Assembly: GCA_021806005.1 (NCBI GenBank)
Contig: JAJZDM010000003.1
Location: forward strand, 35,979 to 99,978
Source of the DNA: Acidobacteriota bacterium
Lineage (GTDB): Bacteria > Acidobacteriota > Terriglobia > Terriglobales > Acidobacteriaceae
Length of the DNA: 64,000 bases
Direction of reading: 5' to 3'
In this document: piece by piece, positions 9,191-19,683 of the stretch
How the letters are laid out: every line of letters starts with the position of its first letter
Numbering within the stretch: the stretch's first letter is position 1
Program-made: the position numbers and the translations under genes
The notes under the pieces: model-generated
What the model saw: the letters and a program-made list of their open reading frames with translations, nothing else
The model's database searches: none
What the model was told of the DNA's origin: nothing

Positions 9191-10969
9191 TTAGACCATC
9201 ACTTCGTGAGTCGGGACAGAGAGCGTCGTCCGGCCGGCCAGTTGCTCCTTGACAGCCGCGACGATATGCTCCGGGAAGAAGGGCTCCCCGTCGTACTTGC
9301 GGATGTGACCGCTGGCAACAAAGCTGGTCTCGCTGCGCAGATAACGGGCAAACTGGCCGCTGAAGTTGTTCTCCACAATGATGGTGCGGCGCGCCTTGCG
9401 GAGAAGATCCAGAATGGCGTCTCCATGCAGCGGAACCAGCCAGCGGATGGGCAGGTGGTTGACGGTAATTCCCTGATCGCCGAGCAGCTCGCAGGCCTCC
9501 CGGATCACTCCGTAGGTTGATCCCCAGCCGATGAGCGTCACCTCGGCATCTTCCGGACCCAGCAACTTTGGCGGCGCAATGGCGGCAGCGATGCCCTCCA
9601 CCTTGCGCATCCGCTTTTCCATCATGGCGCGACGCTTGGCGTGGTTGGTGTACGCGTCGCTGATCAACACGCCATCTTCATCGTGCTCATCGCTGGAGAC
9701 CACGTGGGTGTGGCCGGCGACGCCCGGGATGACACGCGGAGAGACGCCGCTGGGGGTGATCTTGTAGCGTTTGTAAGGCTCACCATCGCCGGCGCCGTTG
9801 CTCGTGATCAACTCCCCGCGATCGACGTGCGGAGCGAAATCCAGAACGGAGGGGTCAACGCTGAGACGTCCTTCCGCGAGCAGAAGATCGCAGAGCACGA
9901 TGCCGGGACACTGGAAACGGTCCGTGACGTTGAAGATCTCCGCCATCAGCGTAAAGCAGTCGGCAATATCCAGAGGAGCGGCGATAACCCGCGGATAGTC
10001 GCCAAAGGCCGCGCCCAGCATCTGCCAAAGGTCGCCCTGCTCAGTCTTCGTGGGCACGCCCGTGGATGGGCCGGCGCGCTGGCAGTCAATGACAACCACC
10101 GGAATCTCCGCCTGCGCAGAGAGCCCCAGCCCTTCACTCATCAGAGCGAAGCCGCCTCCCGAGGTAGCGCACATGGAGCGAGCCCCGGCGTGCGCGGCGC
10201 CGATCGCCATGTTGATGACCCCAATCTCATCCTCCACCTGGCGAACCATAATGCCGGCCTTGCGACCGTTCTGTGCCATCCAATGCAGAACCCCGGTGGC
10301 CGGGCTCATCGGATAAGCGCAGTAGAATTTCACCCCTGCCGCGGCAGCCCCCATCGCCATCGCTGCATTCCCGCTGAGCGCGGCATATCGGTTCTCGGTA
10401 AGAGGAATTGAATTGGCAAAGGGCGCGAAGTTCTGCGACGCATACTCGTACCCGGCGCGGGCCAGGGTAACGTTCTCCTGGATGACGGCAGTGCCCTTGT
10501 TGCGGAACTGTGCCTCCAGAATGCTCTCCAGCGCGTGGAAGCCGATGCCCATCATACTGAGCGCGGCGCCGATGGCCAGCGTGTTCTGCGCGATCTTGTT
10601 GCGGCTGATGTCCGCCAGACTGGAGACCGGCAACGGGCACAGGACAACGCCTTCGGCAGGCGTGCCAGGATGAATGAGGTCGGCGTTGTACAAGCACGCG
10701 CCGCCGGCTTGGAGCAGGCGGAGATGGCGGTCCGCCGTATCCTGGTTTAGCGGGATCAGCAGATCCAGATGGCCGTCGATGGTGCCGATTGCGGATGTGC
10801 CGGTGCGGATAGTCAGAAAGGTGTGGCCACCGCGGATAATCGACTGATACGCGTTGTATGCGTTCAGGTGAAGTCCGCGCCTGGTGAAGATCTTGGCAAA
10901 GATGTCGCCCGGAGAAGCCACTCCCTGACCAGCGGCGCCACCAATACCGATACTGAAGGACTGCTTCAT
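9191..10969 (-). CDS. korA: 2-oxoacid:ferredoxin oxidoreductase subunit alpha (fused gamma/alpha type)
   Basis: 'GIGGAAGQGVASPGDIFAKIFTRRGL' gamma domain, 'FYCAYPMSPATGVLHWMAQ', 'RAGPSTGVPTKTEQGDL'; start placed at MKQSFSIG (CAT at 10967-10969). Confidence 0.92.
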   Translation of the reverse strand: MKQSFSIGIGGAAGQGVASPGDIFAKIFTRRGLHLNAYNAYQSIIRGGHTFLTIRTGTSAIGTIDGHLDLLIPLNQDTADRHLRLLQAGGACLYNADLIHPGTPAEGVVLCPLPVSSLADISRNKIAQNTLAIGAALSMMGIGFHALESILEAQFRNKGTAVIQENVTLARAGYEYASQNFAPFANSIPLTENRYAALSGNAAMAMGAAAAGVKFYCAYPMSPATGVLHWMAQNGRKAGIMVRQVEDEIGVINMAIGAAHAGARSMCATSGGGFALMSEGLGLSAQAEIPVVVIDCQRAGPSTGVPTKTEQGDLWQMLGAAFGDYPRVIAAPLDIADCFTLMAEIFNVTDRFQCPGIVLCDLLLAEGRLSVDPSVLDFAPHVDRGELITSNGAGDGEPYKRYKITPSGVSPRVIPGVAGHTHVVSSDEHDEDGVLISDAYTNHAKRRAMMEKRMRKVEGIAAAIAPPKLLGPEDAEVTLIGWGSTYGVIREACELLGDQGITVNHLPIRWLVPLHGDAILDLLRKARRTIIVENNFSGQFARYLRSETSFVASGHIRKYDGEPFFPEHIVAAVKEQLAGRTTLSVPTHEVMV

Positions 10970-11265
10970 GGAAGACTCTCCCATCCGGCGCCGCACTTGG
11001 AATCGATTCGCGCCGGAAAAATTCGAACAAGGGGATCGTAATGGCAGCCACCAAAAGGTGGCAAGTCGGACGGCTCCTCCTGTTACCGCCAGGCAGATCC
11101 CTTGCCCGCACCATAGGGCATGACGATACCATACTGCTACATTGGTTCCGTGAAGAGGAACATGCTGTCGCTGCGCAGGCAAAACATCCAGAATCAAGCT
11201 CTAAACCATTGCATGCGGCAGAGATAACGCAAGACAAAATCCACCAGAGAGGCATCCCCCCACCC

Positions 11266-14200
11266 GTGTCCCTATCCCGAAGAACGTTCCTGAAGAGCTC
11301 TGTTATGGCAGCAGGAGAAATTGCCCTGCCGGCGATGGCGATCGCGGATCCCAAGACAACATCAGCCAGGGCAGTGGACGCGGACGGCAAAGGGTTGGGT
11401 GCGGACGGACCCTCAGCCGCTGAGGCAGCCGCTGCTCCTCCGGCGGAGTTTACGCGTGGGGTGGGCATCTACCCCGGCATGCCCAGCGATGCCTTCTCAC
11501 CTACGTTCGAACTGGATACCACAACCTATCGCAACCTCGCACTGCGGCGGCCTGCCAGGCACTCCAGCAGCTACGATTACAACCTGACCGCGCAACTGAT
11601 CACGGATGGAATTCGAGAGACGACCCTGCCCCGCTGGATTGCGGTCTCCACCAGCACCGCTGGCGAGCTCTCCAAACCCGACCGCGAGATCATCCTGGAC
11701 CACTTCCCTCCTGTAGGAATCACGCTGGATGGCCCCAAAGTCTGGGTCCAGGTGCAGACCATGGGTGGATCCGCGCCGTTCCCGGTAGACTCGCTGAAAA
11801 TATTCGTAGTGCTCCCAGACTATCTGCCCGCCAAGGATGTGCGCCTCTCCGTAACCGTGTCGGAGGATGGACGCAGATGGGAGACGGCAGGTGAACTGAC
11901 GGCGCCCCAGCCCACCTCAACGGAGGGCTATCCTCCAGATCTGATTCAGGGAGCCCATCTGTTCTATCCGATGTTGCCCTTGAAGCAAACCTGCCGGAGC
12001 CAGTTTTATCGCGTGACATGTGAGCTGTTACAACCTGCCGGTTGGGCGTCCGTCCCCTGGATGATCGGGCAGGTGGAGTTTTACGCTGCCGGACGACGAG
12101 TTCCAATAGGCGGCCCCAGCGAGTTCACTAGCGCTTGGATGAGCGCGGGCTCTGGCCAGGAGTGGGTCTCCGTGGATCTGGGAGCCCGCTGCACGATCGA
12201 CCGCGTCGCGCTGTACTGGATCGCGAAGGCGGCCGAGGGCAAGATTCAGATCTCCGATGACGAACAGAGCTGGGCCGATGTCCAGGCCTTGGGGGCGAGT
12301 ACATCTTCAACTGCTCAGACCCCGGGTGATGCGAGCGCGAGGAGCGGCACAGGAGTCGAGGAGATTCACCTCTCCCATCCGGTGGAGGCGCGCTATGTGC
12401 GCGTCTGGATGTCCCGGCCCGCAACGCCCTATGGTTACCTTCTCAGCGAGTTGGAGGTGTGGGGCCGGGGAGGTCCGGTGGCAGTGGCAGCCCAGGCGCC
12501 GCCCGCAACCAGTGGCCCGATTGGCAGACACGACCGGATGGAGCTTGCCGGTGGCGCGTGGCGCGTTGAACGCAGCAGCGTCGTCAGCAGCGACGGGCAC
12601 GCGATCTCCCGGGTCGGCTTCAGCGACGACTCCTGGCTGGTGGCTACGGTTCCCGGCAGCGTGCTCACCTCCTTTTACAACGCGGGTGCCATCGATGATC
12701 CGAACTTCGGAGAGAACCAGCTCTATGTCTCTGACTCTTACTTCTGCTCCCACTTCTGGTACCGGACGGAGTTTGACGCCCCGCTGGCCGGCGATGACAT
12801 CACGCCCGGCGAGATAACCTGGCTGGATTTCGCAGGAATCAACTGGAAGGCGCGGGTCTTTCTCAATGGAGAGTGGCTGGGCGAGATCCAGGGCGCCTTT
12901 CTGCACAAGCGCTTCAATGTAACTGGCAAGCTGCGGCACGGAAAGAAGAATGCTCTGGCCGTCTGGATCGAAAAGAATCAGACGCCGGGCAGCACCAAGC
13001 AGAAGACCTTTGAGAACCCGAGCCGCAACGGTGGAGCGCTGGGCGCCGATAATCCCACCTTCCACGCATCGATCGGGTGGGACTGGATTCCGACGATTCG
13101 CGGGCGGAACACCGGCATCTGGGCCCCGGTCACGCTCTACCGCACGGGCCGGGTCACCCTGGAGGAGCCATTTGTCACCTCCTCCCTGCCGCTGCCGGAC
13201 ACCTCCCGGGCAGAGATTCATATCGAGGCCAGGCTCCACAACCATGCCGCTGTCGCCGTAGAGACGACACTACGGGCGCGCTTCGGCTCCATCGAGATAC
13301 AGCAGGCGGTACATCTCCCCGCGCAGGCCACGACCCACGTCAGCTTCTCCCCTTCCACGCACCCCGCTCTCCTGATCCAGCAGCCTCGGCTGTGGTGGCC
13401 TGCAGGCTACGGTGAACCCTCGCTGTACCCGGTGGAACTGCGTGTTGAGAGCCCTGCAGGTACGGTGTTGGACAGCAGAAACTTCCAGTTCGGCATCCGT
13501 CAGATGACCTACAGCGAAGACGATGGCATGCTGAAGATCTTCATCAACGGCCGCCGCTTTGTCTGCCGCGGAGGCAACTGGGGGTTCAGCGAGTCAATGC
13601 TGCGTTACCGGGCGCGCGAGTATGAAGCGGCCGTGCGCTACCACCGCGAGATGAACTTCACCATGATCCGCAACTGGGTGGGCCAGATCGGAGAAGAGGC
13701 CTTTTACGAGGCCTGCGATCGGAACGGCGTGATGGTGTGGCAGGACTTCTGGCTGGCCAATCCCTGGGATGGACCAGCCCCGAACGATGACCCCATGTTC
13801 ATGGCCAACGCCAGAGATCTTCTCCTGCGCATCCGCAACCATGCATCGATCGGGCTGTACTGCGGCAGAAATGAGGGCTACCCGCCCAAGGTGCTGGAGC
13901 AGGGTCTGCGCAAGGCGCTGGCGGAGTTGCATCCCGGGATTCACTACATCCCCAGCTCTGCAGACGACGTTGTCAGCGGGCATGGCCCGTACCACGCGTT
14001 GCCCCTGGTGGAGTACGTCCAGATTGCGGACCGCCGACTGCACAGCGAGATCGGCATGCCTAACATACCACCCCTCGAGAGCGTTCAGATGATGATGCCG
14101 CAGGACGCCCTGTGGCCCCAGGGGCTGGAGTGGGGGCTGCATGACTTCTGCCTGAAGGGAGCCCAGGAGGCGGCATCGTTCCGCACCATCATCGACGTCA

Positions 14201-15003
14201 GCTACGGCGGAGCTGAGAGTGCGGAGCAGTGGATCTCGCTGGCACAGTTTGTAAACTTCGAGGGCTATCGGGCGATGTTTGAGTCGCAGAGCCGGTATCG
14301 CGCCGGACTGCTGCTGTGGATGAGCCATCCCTGCTGGCCGTCGTTCGTCTGGCAGACCTATGACTACTTCCTCGAGCCCACTGCGGCATACTTTGGGTGC
14401 AAGCTCGCCTGCGAGCCGCTGCATATCCAATGGAACCGCGATCAGGAGACGCTCGAAGTGGTCAACTACAGCGGCGGCGACCGCCACGGGCTGACGGCCA
14501 CCGTCGAGATCCTGAATATGAGCGGTACCACCATGGAGATTAAGGCGACCACGGTGGACAGCATGGAAGACAGCACGGTGACCGCGATGGCCATGGAGTA
14601 TCCCAAGGGACTCTCCCCGGTGCACTTTCTCCGCCTCCGGCTAAAGGACGGTGACACCGTACTCTCCACCAACGACTACATGCGCGGAGTGGTGGAGGGA
14701 GACTATCGCGCCATCCGCCAGTTGGCCAACGCGCGCGTCACCGCGCAGACGGCGACCGAACGCCTGGGCGATCAATGGCGACTGACGACCCTCCTGAAGA
14801 ATACCTCGGCGTGGCCCGCGTTGATGACGCGGGTCAAGGCCGTGCGCGCGCAAAGTGGAGATCGTATCCTGCCCGCAATCTACAGTGACAACTACCTGAT
14901 GCTGATGCCCGGCGAGCACCGGACCGTGACCACCGAACTGCAGCACGCGGACACCCGGGGCCAGGCGCCGGCGATCGTGGTAAGCGGATTCAACCTGGCC
15001 TGA
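11266..15003 (+). CDS. Large Tat-exported glycoside hydrolase family 2 protein with F5/8C (discoidin)-like domain(s)
   Basis: Twin-arginine signal 'SLSRRTFLKSSVMAAGEIALPAMAIADP' after a GTG at 11266; GH2 segments 'SHFWYRTEFDAP', 'WWPAGYGEPSLYPVELRV', 'GGNWGFSESMLRYRAREYEAAVRYHREMNFTMIRNWVGQIGEEAFYEACDRNGVMVWQDFWLANP'. Confidence 0.88.
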   Translation: MSLSRRTFLKSSVMAAGEIALPAMAIADPKTTSARAVDADGKGLGADGPSAAEAAAAPPAEFTRGVGIYPGMPSDAFSPTFELDTTTYRNLALRRPARHSSSYDYNLTAQLITDGIRETTLPRWIAVSTSTAGELSKPDREIILDHFPPVGITLDGPKVWVQVQTMGGSAPFPVDSLKIFVVLPDYLPAKDVRLSVTVSEDGRRWETAGELTAPQPTSTEGYPPDLIQGAHLFYPMLPLKQTCRSQFYRVTCELLQPAGWASVPWMIGQVEFYAAGRRVPIGGPSEFTSAWMSAGSGQEWVSVDLGARCTIDRVALYWIAKAAEGKIQISDDEQSWADVQALGASTSSTAQTPGDASARSGTGVEEIHLSHPVEARYVRVWMSRPATPYGYLLSELEVWGRGGPVAVAAQAPPATSGPIGRHDRMELAGGAWRVERSSVVSSDGHAISRVGFSDDSWLVATVPGSVLTSFYNAGAIDDPNFGENQLYVSDSYFCSHFWYRTEFDAPLAGDDITPGEITWLDFAGINWKARVFLNGEWLGEIQGAFLHKRFNVTGKLRHGKKNALAVWIEKNQTPGSTKQKTFENPSRNGGALGADNPTFHASIGWDWIPTIRGRNTGIWAPVTLYRTGRVTLEEPFVTSSLPLPDTSRAEIHIEARLHNHAAVAVETTLRARFGSIEIQQAVHLPAQATTHVSFSPSTHPALLIQQPRLWWPAGYGEPSLYPVELRVESPAGTVLDSRNFQFGIRQMTYSEDDGMLKIFINGRRFVCRGGNWGFSESMLRYRAREYEAAVRYHREMNFTMIRNWVGQIGEEAFYEACDRNGVMVWQDFWLANPWDGPAPNDDPMFMANARDLLLRIRNHASIGLYCGRNEGYPPKVLEQGLRKALAELHPGIHYIPSSADDVVSGHGPYHALPLVEYVQIADRRLHSEIGMPNIPPLESVQMMMPQDALWPQGLEWGLHDFCLKGAQEAASFRTIIDVSYGGAESAEQWISLAQFVNFEGYRAMFESQSRYRAGLLLWMSHPCWPSFVWQTYDYFLEPTAAYFGCKLACEPLHIQWNRDQETLEVVNYSGGDRHGLTATVEILNMSGTTMEIKATTVDSMEDSTVTAMAMEYPKGLSPVHFLRLRLKDGDTVLSTNDYMRGVVEGDYRAIRQLANARVTAQTATERLGDQWRLTTLLKNTSAWPALMTRVKAVRAQSGDRILPAIYSDNYLMLMPGEHRTVTTELQHADTRGQAPAIVVSGFNLA

Positions 15004-15104
15004 TGCAATCCCGAACCGACCGTGAAGAGGACTACCGGATGCGGGTGAGCAGAGCCGCGAACCATCTGCAGGAGACGTCTCTGTGAGAACCCTGGCTGTG
15101 GCAA

Positions 15105-15140
15105 GCGGCGCTCAACCTATCGGAATCGGTTGAGCGCCGC
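15105..15140. terminator. Strong intergenic stem-loop, 13-bp perfect stem, 10-nt loop
   Basis: GCGGCGCTCAACC-tatcggaatc-GGTTGAGCGCCGC between the GH2 stop and the next gene; no clear U-tract, so terminator role unproven. Confidence 0.5.
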
Positions 15141-15167
15141 AGCAGGCTGGATCCAGACCACACCGCA

Positions 15168-15977
15168 ATGAGAGGATGTTGTATGTCGTCCTCCCACGCG
15201 CCCGCACCACGTCAGCACGCCTCTTCCGGACCCACGCAGCCGCAACTCCCCGAGCCCGGCTACGCCGAGCGCAGCCGCACCCTGTTCTCTCTGGTGAGCA
15301 TGGGAGTGCTCTCCACCGTCTCGCGCAAGCACGCCGGGTTTCCCTTTGGTTCGCTGATGCCGTTTGCTCTCGACGGCGAAGGGCGGCCAGTGTTTCTGAT
15401 CAGCAGCATGGCGATGCACACGCAGAACCTGCATCATGATCCGCACTGCAGCCTGTTTGTAACCCAACCCTCCGAGGATGGCGATCCGCTCGGATCCGCC
15501 CGGGCTACGCTGATGGGCAACGCGGCCATGTTGACAGGAGACCAGAGGGCCGCGGTGCGGGAGATCTATCTGGCCCGGCATCCGAATAGCCGCCACTGGG
15601 TAGACTTTGCGGACTTCCAGTTCTTCCGCCTTGAACCAGTGGATCTGTATTACGTCGGCGGGTTCGGCGTCATGGGCTGGGTGCAGACGGCCGAGTACGC
15701 GCAGACCTCGCCGGATCCTCTGATGGAGGCGGCTCCGGCGATTCTGGCGCACATGAATGCGGACCACGTGGACTCGATGCTGGTGCTGGCGCGAGCCTTT
15801 GCAGGCATGGAGGCGAGTGAGGCGACGATGACCTCCGTGGACCGCCTGGGCTTCACCCTGCGACTGAAGACAGCGGAGGGCATCAAAGGGCCGCGAATCA
15901 ACTTTCCGCGTGAGGTGGCCAACGCCCAGCAGACCCGCCAGATGCTCGTGGAGATGGTTCGGCAGGCGACGGCGTGA
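15168..15977 (+). CDS. Pyridoxamine 5'-phosphate oxidase-like / DUF2470 (HugZ-like) FMN-binding split-barrel protein
   Basis: 'FPFGSLMPFALDGEGRPVFLISSMAMHTQNLHHDPHCSLFVTQP' split barrel plus C-terminal 'HMNADHVDSMLVLARAFAG' DUF2470 segment. ATG at 15183 is an alternative start. Confidence 0.87.
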   Translation: MRGCCMSSSHAPAPRQHASSGPTQPQLPEPGYAERSRTLFSLVSMGVLSTVSRKHAGFPFGSLMPFALDGEGRPVFLISSMAMHTQNLHHDPHCSLFVTQPSEDGDPLGSARATLMGNAAMLTGDQRAAVREIYLARHPNSRHWVDFADFQFFRLEPVDLYYVGGFGVMGWVQTAEYAQTSPDPLMEAAPAILAHMNADHVDSMLVLARAFAGMEASEATMTSVDRLGFTLRLKTAEGIKGPRINFPREVANAQQTRQMLVEMVRQATA

Positions 15978-16073
15978 GGCAAGCATCGTTAAAATAGATT
16001 CAGCAGAGTTCGCTCGCAATGAAACCAAAGAGCAAAGAACACAGCGTTTCCCCGCAAACGGCAACTGGATCGA

Positions 16074-16775
16074 ATGCTTCCTTGGGAACTCTCTGATCGG
16101 ATTTTGACCTTGACCCTGAGAAAGTTTCTACCCTTACTTGCCGTGGCGATGGCGATGATCGTCTACCAGCCAACCGCCTTGGCAGCTTCGCCGGCTCCCT
16201 CTGCAACCGAACTCGCGCACCGGGTGGATGCGCACTACAACCATCTGCGCTCGCTGACGGCACGGTTTACCGAGCGCTATCGCGGCATGGGGATCGACCG
16301 TTCCGAGACCGGCACTTTGACCCTGAGCAAACCTGGCCGGATGCGCTGGGCCTACGATGCACCCTCCGGAAAGATCTTTGTGCTGAACGGGAAGTTCGCC
16401 ATCAGTTACACACCGGGCGACGCCCAGGCGGAACGAACGCCCGCCAGGGATCTTGACGACCTCCGTTCACCCCTCCGCTTCCTGCTGGGACATACGGAGA
16501 TTGCCAAGGATCTCCGCGGTCTGACGCTGACGCTGGTCCAGGGCGGGTATACCCTCTCCGGCGTACCCCGCGGGATGGAGAAGACCGTGCAGTCGATCGA
16601 CATTACGGTGGATGCGCAGGGACAGATCGACTCTCTTCGTATCGTCGACGCCGATGGCGCCGAGACCACCTTCACCTTCACGGAGATCCATGAGAATGTG
16701 CCGACTCCGGAGAGCGACTTCACCTTCACCCCGCCGCCGGGGGTCACGGTTATCGACGGGGCTGCCCCCATCTAA
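16074..16775 (+). CDS. lolA: Outer-membrane lipoprotein carrier protein
   Basis: Signal-like N-terminus, 'HYNHLRSLTARFTERYRG...SETGTLTLSKPGRMRWAYDAPSGKIFVLNGK', LolA family pattern. Confidence 0.9.
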   Translation: MLPWELSDRILTLTLRKFLPLLAVAMAMIVYQPTALAASPAPSATELAHRVDAHYNHLRSLTARFTERYRGMGIDRSETGTLTLSKPGRMRWAYDAPSGKIFVLNGKFAISYTPGDAQAERTPARDLDDLRSPLRFLLGHTEIAKDLRGLTLTLVQGGYTLSGVPRGMEKTVQSIDITVDAQGQIDSLRIVDADGAETTFTFTEIHENVPTPESDFTFTPPPGVTVIDGAAPI

Positions 16776-16874
16776 CAGCCCTGCATCAGAGCCGATGGAC
16801 AGGCCTGCCTGGCCTGGGGCATCGGATAACTTCATCGCAAAGCCCGTGCTCGGGATGCTGCTTCCCCATCAGAT

Positions 16875-17297
16875 CTACTTCGCGGCGGGGCCGGTTGCAA
16901 TCGCACTCAGAGCGCCGACCTGCTGAACCCGGGGTGGAACAGGGATCAGCTTTCGCCGGGCACGAAGATAGGCGATGAGATCGTTGATCTGGGGAGTGGT
17001 GAGAGCCCGTCCAAAGGAAGGCATCATCATGCCCCCGTTTTGAATCTGGAGGAACATCCGCTGCCTGGTCATGCGCTTGCGCACCGTCTGCAGGTCTGGT
17101 CCTCGCCCTCCACCCACCCCTGCGGGCCCGTGGCAGTGCACGCAACCGCTCTGGGCAAACAACTCTGCTCCGCGCCGCTTGGCCCTGGAACTGGCCTCGG
17201 TTGGCGTGGGAGCCCACAGCCTGCACAGGCTGGCCGCGGCCAGGACTGCCGCCAGGACAACGGCGCACCCCCTGTTGGAAAGAAATAACGTCCGCAT
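16875..17297 (-). CDS. Monoheme c-type cytochrome, exported
   Basis: Signal peptide (MRTLFLSNRGCAVVLAAVLAAASL), single CVHCH motif, distal Met region 'GGMMMPSFGRALTTPQINDLIAYLRARR'. Confidence 0.88.
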   Translation of the reverse strand: MRTLFLSNRGCAVVLAAVLAAASLCRLWAPTPTEASSRAKRRGAELFAQSGCVHCHGPAGVGGGRGPDLQTVRKRMTRQRMFLQIQNGGMMMPSFGRALTTPQINDLIAYLRARRKLIPVPPRVQQVGALSAIATGPAAK

Positions 17298-17304
17298 ATT
17301 CGTC

Positions 17305-19620
17305 CTACTCTCGATCTGACGCCACCGCAGTGGCCCCTCCCTTGTCGGTTGTGGCTGCTGGCGAAGCAGCAGCCGGATAGGCATGGTCCGGAGCAACCTC
17401 GGATAAATCGTGTACGTGCCATGGAACACTCTCCCGCGCGACATCGGCATGCTGGCGCAGGTACTCCAGAGCAAAGGTGCTCGCCGACGGATCGATCTTC
17501 TCATCCGCGAAGAGCGCCTCCTGCACCTTCGATTTCTCCCTCATCCCTAACCTTCGATACAAAATGGCAAGGTTATAGTGCGCTGACAGATCGTCAGGGT
17601 CAATCGTCTGTACATACTCATACTCCGCCGTGGCCAGCCTGTACTTGTGCTCCTGATAATACGAGAACCCGAGCTCGCGGTGCGCATCCTTTGACTGCGG
17701 GAACTGAGCGACCACCTGCTTGAGGCCCTCAATCGCCTCGTTCAACTTGCCCTGATTACGCTGCACCAGCGCCAGGTAGTAGAGCGTCCGCGCATTGTTC
17801 TTATCCAAAGAGATGGACTTCTCGAGATAAGGCTCCGCCTCGTTGTACTTCTCCCACTGGATCAGGGTGATCCCAATGTTGGCTGGAGCGTCGGAGTAAT
17901 CTGGACGCATCTCCGCCACATGCTCAAAGGCGCTCATGGCGGCGGCAAACTGCTGTGCATCCAGTAACGCGATGCCATAGTTATTCCAGCGCATCCACTC
18001 TGGATTCTCGTCGGGTAGCGGCTGGGTGCCCGGGTTCAAGCCGATGTGCAGGGTGCGTGTGGTGCTGCCCATTTGGATCACCGGCTCTGCATAATGCTTC
18101 CCCTGGGGCGTCTTCATCGCATGGTCAATGAAGTATTGATCAAACCTCCGATAGAGCACCGCCGCTGTCACGGTAACGGGTTCGTCCGTGCTGGGCAGCC
18201 TGAAGGCGTAGCGAACCAGTTGGGAGCGTCCGGATGCAATGGTGTTATTGAAGGCTATGACATGCGTATCCCACACCTGATGCAGATGATTGAGCCGTCC
18301 ATCTCGATTGATCAGCCGGTTGGTAAAGCTATGCGCCGCCGGATCCAGATGGCCGTCGGGCTCTAGAAAGCCGCTCCTCGCAATCACTGCGCCAGTTGCA
18401 TCTTTTACCGTGAATGCCACCCATGCCTGATAGAAGTCGCGCTGCTCCGGGACCAGTGTATGGCCGATCCCCTTGTTTTGAATCACAACGGAGACGACGA
18501 CTCGCTGACCGGCGCGCAGTGTGAACGGCTCGGTTCCGAGCGGTGCAATCAACTTTGCCTGATCCTTCCATGCGGGGACCGGCTCCACCGCAAAGATGTC
18601 GATATTGAGCGCCTGGCTCTGCAGGATTGCGGTCACCTGCTTCATCTGTTCCTGGAAGTGGTAGTAGTACGGAATCAGCGTATTGCCGCCCACCCAGCGA
18701 TGCGAGGCAAGCTGGCCGTCCTTGGCGCCGGAGTCTGGGAGCGTCGTCAGCCGCCCTTCCGCCATGTGGCAGGTCTGGCAGGTGGAGACAACAGGCTTTT
18801 TGTAGAACGGCAGCGGAGACTGCTGGGAGAAGGAGGATGCCTGCCACTCGTCATACACGGTGAAGGCCCGTTGCCACTTGTAGAGATTCTCCATGCGCGG
18901 CAGGGCCGCCTTGTGGCAGGCTTCGCAGAACTCCGACGTCTTGTAAAACGACTTCATCACCGCTGCCTTGTGGCGGTCCAGATGCGCAAGAATCTCGGCA
19001 TCCGGCACCGGGCCAACGATCGGCTTTCCGTTGGCATCCAGCAGCGCTGCAGGCTGGGAGAGAACATACCCGCCCGTGCCATACCTGCTCACCGACTGGA
19101 TCGAATGGCAGATCGCGCAGGTGATCCCGTCGCCGTCGTAAGGACGTGTACGCGGCTTCCCGTCAGTGAGCGCGCCTGCAGCCAACGCCACAGGGTTGTG
19201 GCAGCCCTCGCAGTGCCTTGAGAAGCTGATGCCTCTCTCGTCGTTCAGCATATTCACGCTGTACAGGTACCAGGGCGGGCGGACGGAGTTGGAGTGCGCC
19301 GACTGACGCCACTGAGCATAGGACTCCTGATGACAGTGGCCGCAGTACTCGGCGCTGGGAATACTGCTGGGATCGATGAACTGACCGTTGTCCGTGGTCA
19401 TATTGGAGGGCAGGAAGGGACGACCGGCGCCGAAGTCATAGTTATACCCGGCGGCGACCTTCTGGCTGTAGGCGGTGCGCGCCGCGTCCTGCGCATCCGA
19501 GGAAGTCGTCGAACTGGAGCCGGCCTGGGCGTGCAGGGGAGCCGCAAGCAGCATGAAGACCACAGCCAGGCCTGCAGCACCGCGCATGGATTGGTGATGG
19601 GAGAACGAATTAAACTGCAT
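17305..19620 (-). CDS. Multiheme cytochrome c (5 CXXCH) with C-terminal TPR repeats
   Basis: CXXCH motifs CGHCH, CEGCH, CAICH, CEACH, CQTCH in the N-terminal half; TPR-like repeats ('NARTLYYLALVQRNQGKLNEAIEGLKQVVAQFPQSKDAHRELGFSYYQEHKYRLATAEYEYVQTIDPDDLSAHYNLAILYRRLG') in the C-terminal half. Confidence 0.9.
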   Translation of the reverse strand: MQFNSFSHHQSMRGAAGLAVVFMLLAAPLHAQAGSSSTTSSDAQDAARTAYSQKVAAGYNYDFGAGRPFLPSNMTTDNGQFIDPSSIPSAEYCGHCHQESYAQWRQSAHSNSVRPPWYLYSVNMLNDERGISFSRHCEGCHNPVALAAGALTDGKPRTRPYDGDGITCAICHSIQSVSRYGTGGYVLSQPAALLDANGKPIVGPVPDAEILAHLDRHKAAVMKSFYKTSEFCEACHKAALPRMENLYKWQRAFTVYDEWQASSFSQQSPLPFYKKPVVSTCQTCHMAEGRLTTLPDSGAKDGQLASHRWVGGNTLIPYYYHFQEQMKQVTAILQSQALNIDIFAVEPVPAWKDQAKLIAPLGTEPFTLRAGQRVVVSVVIQNKGIGHTLVPEQRDFYQAWVAFTVKDATGAVIARSGFLEPDGHLDPAAHSFTNRLINRDGRLNHLHQVWDTHVIAFNNTIASGRSQLVRYAFRLPSTDEPVTVTAAVLYRRFDQYFIDHAMKTPQGKHYAEPVIQMGSTTRTLHIGLNPGTQPLPDENPEWMRWNNYGIALLDAQQFAAAMSAFEHVAEMRPDYSDAPANIGITLIQWEKYNEAEPYLEKSISLDKNNARTLYYLALVQRNQGKLNEAIEGLKQVVAQFPQSKDAHRELGFSYYQEHKYRLATAEYEYVQTIDPDDLSAHYNLAILYRRLGMREKSKVQEALFADEKIDPSASTFALEYLRQHADVARESVPWHVHDLSEVAPDHAYPAAASPAATTDKGGATAVASDRE

Positions 19621-19683
19621 CCCGGCTCCTCAAGAGTCCTTGATCCTCAACGATGGTAGAGCGTCTCTTTCGTACTTCCATGC

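Noticed and set aside
13594-14625. 343-aa minus-strand ORF opposite the GH2 gene
   Set aside because: Shadow frame of a clear GH2 coding region.
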